DNA of 7,927 nt, taken from contig JAAZDX010000093.1 in NCBI GenBank assembly GCA_012512605.1, forward strand, positions 1 through 7,927, given 5' to 3'. The DNA comes from Bacillota bacterium (lineage in GTDB: Bacteria > Bacillota > UBA4882 > UBA10575). Position numbers and translations under genes: made by a program. The notes under the pieces were generated by a model. That model searched no databases, was not told the origin of the DNA, and saw only the letters and a list, made by a program, of their open reading frames with translations. Below, in pieces: positions 5,470 to 7,927 of the stretch; position 1 is the stretch's first letter; every line of letters begins with the position of its first letter.

Positions 5470-7134
5470 ATGGCGAAAGAATTTTTAATTAACGTAAGCC
5501 CCAGTGAAACCAGGATGGCCGTGCTCGAAGAGGGAAAGTTAGTAGAACTCTCCAAAGAGAGTCATTCCGCCCAACGACACATTGGCAACATCTACCGGGG
5601 TAAAGTTGAAAACGTGTTACCCGGGATGCAGGCTGCCTTTATTGATATTGGCATGGATAAGAACGCCTTTCTGTTCGTGGATGATCTCCATACTGAAGAC
5701 GAAAACGGTTCCGCTTCGATCAGTGATCTCCTCCGCGAAGGTCAGGAGATCATCGTCCAATTGGTCAAAGAACCAATGGGGAACAAGGGTGCCCGTGTGG
5801 TCACCAACCTCACCATCCCCGGCCGCTATTTGGTGTTGATGCCAACCGTAGACTATATCGGGATCTCGCGGCGGATTGAAGATGAAAGGGAACGGGAACG
5901 GCTAAAAAAAATTGCCCAGCACCTCAAGCCAAAGGGGATGGGGATGATTATCCGGACGGCTGCGGAAGGCTTAGCCGAAGAGGAATTGGAAGCCGACCGG
6001 AACTTCCTTTTAAATCTGTGGCAAAAGATTTTAAAACGAACGAAAAAGGGACCAACACCCGCTTTACTATTTCACGATCATGATCTGCTCTACCGGGTCT
6101 TACGGGATCTTTTCACCACCGAGGTGGACCGGTTAGTCATCGATGATCTGACTACTTATGAAAAAGCCCTAGATTTACTGGCCTTTTTAGGACCCCACCT
6201 TCGAAATAAGGTGCAGCTGTTTACGGGTCATTCGCTTTTTTCCATCTACAACATTGAACAGCAGATTGAAGAGGCCCTCCGGCGGAAAATTTGGCTTGAA
6301 TCTGGCGCTTACCTTGTCTTTGATCAGACCGAAGCGCTTACGGTGGTCGATGTGAACACAGGAAAATATATCGGCTCCACTTGTTTGGAGGATACAGTCT
6401 TACACACCAATCTGGCAGCCGCCAAGGAGATCGCCCGCCAGATCCGTCTGCGTAATATCGGCGGGATTATTGTGATTGACTTCATCGATATGGGGGATGA
6501 AGAAAACAAAAAGCAAGTCCTGGATTGTCTCGCCACTGAACTCCAGAAGGACAAGGTGAAAACGAACATTCTGGGCTTTACCTCCCTCGGCCTATTAGAG
6601 ATGACCAGAAAAAAAACCCGGCCCAGTCTGCGGGAACAACTACAGCAGCCCTGTTCCTGTTGTGAGGGAACCGGTTACAAATATTCTTTGGAGACCCAAG
6701 CCGCCCGCGCCGAACGGCGGATCATCGAACTTGGTGCCGATCACCCCAATGACGAGGCCTTACTGATCGGAGTGAATAGCGCTTTGGCCGCGCTCCTGAT
6801 CGGCCCGGGTGGTAACCGGTTAAATGCGTTGGAAAAAACATTAAAGAAGACGGTTTTTATCCGGGGTAAAGAAGAGATCCCCCTGGCCGAAGCCCGAGTC
6901 ATTGCCGGCGGCCAAAAGGAATATGTTCAATCCTTAGCCCTCCCGGTTAAAGAGGGGGACCGACTGGAAGTGGATGTGATCGAACCCCACTTAAACAACC
7001 CGGTTGATGGCATTGCCCGTCTAGATGGTTATATTATTGATATTGAAAACGGCGGACGTTTTATTGGTCAGCGGGTTAGAGTAAAAATCGAAAAGATGTT
7101 TAAAACCTACGCCAAGGCCGTGATCGAAGATTGA
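5470..7134 (+). CDS. rng: Ribonuclease E/G family endoribonuclease with C-terminal TRAM-like domain
   Basis: Rne/Rng enzymes cut single-stranded RNA endonucleolytically in rRNA maturation and mRNA decay. The 554-residue product starts at ATG with AGGAAG (5457-5462) seven bases upstream. An S1 RNA-binding domain occupies about 36-115 (GNIYRGKVENVLPGMQAAFIDIG). The RNase H-like catalytic core has the magnesium ligands Asp294 (VVDVNTGKY) and Asp337 (IVIDFIDMG). The zinc-link cysteines are Cys395 and Cys398 in PCSCCEGTG. A small domain with IGPGGNRLNALE (444-455) follows, as in RNase G. The last 60 residues (about 493-554: EGDRLEVDVIEP, GIARLDGYIIDIENGGRFIGQRVRVKI) resemble a TRAM RNA-binding domain, which Escherichia coli RNase G lacks. 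The large disordered degradosome tail of RNase E is absent, so RNase G type is the better name. The next gene upstream ends 11 bases before it. Identification is secure; the TRAM call is from pattern only. Confidence 0.94.
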   Translation: MAKEFLINVSPSETRMAVLEEGKLVELSKESHSAQRHIGNIYRGKVENVLPGMQAAFIDIGMDKNAFLFVDDLHTEDENGSASISDLLREGQEIIVQLVKEPMGNKGARVVTNLTIPGRYLVLMPTVDYIGISRRIEDERERERLKKIAQHLKPKGMGMIIRTAAEGLAEEELEADRNFLLNLWQKILKRTKKGPTPALLFHDHDLLYRVLRDLFTTEVDRLVIDDLTTYEKALDLLAFLGPHLRNKVQLFTGHSLFSIYNIEQQIEEALRRKIWLESGAYLVFDQTEALTVVDVNTGKYIGSTCLEDTVLHTNLAAAKEIARQIRLRNIGGIIVIDFIDMGDEENKKQVLDCLATELQKDKVKTNILGFTSLGLLEMTRKKTRPSLREQLQQPCSCCEGTGYKYSLETQAARAERRIIELGADHPNDEALLIGVNSALAALLIGPGGNRLNALEKTLKKTVFIRGKEEIPLAEARVIAGGQKEYVQSLALPVKEGDRLEVDVIEPHLNNPVDGIARLDGYIIDIENGGRFIGQRVRVKIEKMFKTYAKAVIED

Positions 7135-7159
7135 CAGGAAGGCTCGCAGATGGTATTAT
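7131..7159 (+). promoter_or_regulatory. Sigma-A promoter for rplU-prp-rpmA
   Basis: TTGACA (7131-7136) is a perfect -35 box, followed by a 17-base spacer and TATTAT (7154-7159), one mismatch from the -10 consensus. The rng stop codon TGA is embedded in the -35 box. Transcription would start near 7166, giving a leader of about 93 bases before rplU. This separates the ribosomal protein genes from the upstream genes, though read-through from rng remains possible because no terminator is visible between them. Confidence 0.75.
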
Positions 7160-7165
7160 ATCAGT

Positions 7166-7258
7166 TGTGGGTTTATAAACCTGTTTCAACCGCACAGTTT
7201 TGGCTTTAAAAACCAGATGGTGCCAAAGGCTGGCGAGGCTAAGCGGGAGGTGCATTTA
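7166..7258 (+). promoter_or_regulatory. rplU 5' leader, candidate L21-type autoregulatory RNA
   Basis: The leader opens with a good hairpin: 7166-7173 pairs with 7188-7196 (UGUGGGUU with AACC, a bulged G, then CACA). A second small stem is GCCA (7222-7225) with TGGC (7231-7234). The same start region also contains the perfect DNA palindrome GGTTTATAAACC (7170-7181), a possible operator or an alternative RNA fold. Firmicutes are known to carry an L21 leader element in this position. I did not recognise its specific consensus, so the structure is seen but the identity is inferred. The leader ends in the rplU ribosome binding site GGGAGGTG (7245-7252). Confidence 0.45.
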
Positions 7259-7567
7259 ATGTACGCAATTGTAGAAACCGGTGGGAAACAGTATCGGGTC
7301 CAAGTCGGTGACGAGTTCAATGTGGAAAAATTACCAGGTGACGTCGGTTCTGAAGTGGAACTCGACCGGGTTTTACTCATTGGGGGCGAAGAAACTAAAG
7401 TTGGGACCCCGTATCTGGAAGGGGCAAAAGTAAAGGCTTCCATCGTTCAACAGGACAAAGCCCGGAAAATCCTGGTCTTCCGGTACAAAGCGAAGAAGAA
7501 CATTCGCAAAAGGTATGGCCACCGCCAACCGTTTACCCGTTTGCGGGTTGTTGCCATTGAGGGATAA
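7259..7567 (+). CDS. rplU: 50S ribosomal protein L21
   Basis: L21 is a small rRNA-binding protein of the large ribosomal subunit. The 102-residue length is normal. The sequence has the family opening MYAIVETGGKQYRVQVGD, the middle VLLIGGEE..VGTPYLEGAKV, and the basic C-terminal signature FRYKAKKNIRKRYGHRQPFTRL (74-95). The start is fixed by GGGAGGTG six bases upstream and by the family N-terminus; an in-frame ATG at 7217 would add 14 residues that are not part of L21. The stop TAA shares its last base with the ATG of the next gene, so rplU and prp are translationally coupled. Expression is probably driven by the promoter at 7131-7159 and may be controlled by the leader. Confidence 0.97.
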   Translation: MYAIVETGGKQYRVQVGDEFNVEKLPGDVGSEVELDRVLLIGGEETKVGTPYLEGAKVKASIVQQDKARKILVFRYKAKKNIRKRYGHRQPFTRLRVVAIEG

Positions 7568-7917
7568 TGACTTCGGTTGAATTTTTGCGCGCGGGCGAGC
7601 GTTTTATCGGCTTTAAAGCAAAAGGACATACCGGTTTTGCCCCGGCGGGTCAGGATATCGTTTGTGCTGGGGTCTCCACCTTGGTGCAGACTGCCGTCCT
7701 CGGCTTACAGGAACTAGTTGGGTTGGATCCGCAAATTCAACAACAACAAAAGCAAGGGGTGTTGAATTGCCGAATCCCAGCCGTGGTCGATCCAAAAAAA
7801 CTGGAGCAGTCCGATCTGATTTTAAACTTGATGTATCTTGGTCTAAAACAGATTGCTCAGGAATACCAGAAATTCGTGCAAGTATCCGTTAAGGAGGTGC
7901 AGAAGGATGAGATTTAA
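7567..7917 (+). CDS. prp: Ribosomal-processing cysteine protease Prp (YsxB family)
   Basis: Prp removes the short N-terminal extension of ribosomal protein L27 in Firmicutes and relatives, an essential maturation step in Staphylococcus aureus. The 116-residue product has the catalytic His21 in GHTGFA and Cys33 in DIVCAGVSTLVQTA, at the spacing expected for the family. The length is slightly over the usual 105-110 because of a Lys/Glu-rich tail. The start overlaps the rplU stop as TAATG, with GAGGG just upstream. It sits between rplU and rpmA, the classical gene order, and its last bases overlap the rpmA start and contain the rpmA ribosome binding site. The substrate, L27 with an extended N-terminus, is the next gene. 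Confidence 0.95.
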   Translation: MTSVEFLRAGERFIGFKAKGHTGFAPAGQDIVCAGVSTLVQTAVLGLQELVGLDPQIQQQQKQGVLNCRIPAVVDPKKLEQSDLILNLMYLGLKQIAQEYQKFVQVSVKEVQKDEI

Positions 7918-7927
7918 TCTTCAATAT
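7907..7927 (+). CDS. rpmA: 50S ribosomal protein L27, first seven codons only
   Basis: ATG 7907 follows AAGGAGGTG (7891-7899) by seven bases and lies within the last codons of prp in another frame. The seven visible residues, MRFNLQY, match the Firmicute L27 extension of the MLxLNLQFFASKKG type, in which Prp cuts after the aromatic residues. The rest of the gene, including the cleavage site, is beyond the right edge. The call rests on these seven residues plus the fixed rplU-prp-rpmA order. Confidence 0.88.

Noticed and set aside
7217..7258. Upstream in-frame ATG extending L21 by 14 residues
   Set aside because: The extension covers the leader and the ribosome binding site GGGAGGTG, and L21 proteins begin MYAIVETGGKQY.

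Overview
The window looks like chromosomal DNA from a spore-forming Firmicute of the broad clostridial type. The evidence is a spoIVFA/spoIVFB pair leading into rng-rplU-prp-rpmA, strong GGAGG-type ribosome binding sites, and a ribosomal protein L27 that starts with the extended N-terminus typical of Firmicutes. Base composition is close to balanced. The species cannot be named from this sequence alone.

Layout. The left 1.2 kb is a minus-strand gene that runs off the window at its 3' end. It encodes a probable TIM-barrel glycoside-hydrolase-like protein of unknown substrate. A short divergent gap (about 1174-1350) follows. From there everything is on the plus strand and tightly packed: spoIVFA (M23-type regulator, broken or recoded by an in-frame TAG), spoIVFB (M50 intramembrane protease), a TIGR03960-type B12-binding-like radical SAM protein, its usual partner (TIGR03936/DUF2344), and ribonuclease E/G with a C-terminal TRAM-like domain. 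A second transcription unit, rplU-prp-rpmA, follows with its own near-consensus sigma-A promoter and a leader of about 90 nt. rpmA is cut by the right edge after seven codons.

How the genes fit together. SpoIVFA and SpoIVFB form the membrane complex that controls late sporulation sigma-factor activation in spore formers. The two radical SAM-associated proteins are an uncharacterised but recurrent pair. RNase E/G, L21, L27 and Prp belong to RNA decay and ribosome biogenesis; Prp is the protease that trims the L27 N-terminus.

Most notable points. (1) An in-frame TAG sits in the middle of the predicted SpoIVFA membrane helix, with upstream and downstream halves in the same frame. (2) The two radical SAM-pair genes have no ATG/GTG/TTG start at the position set by family N-terminus and ribosome binding site. 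The first points to ATT at 2941 and the second to ATA at 4787. All three could reflect recoding or low-efficiency initiation, or they could be mutations or sequence errors. No mobile element, CRISPR array, tRNA or rRNA was seen.
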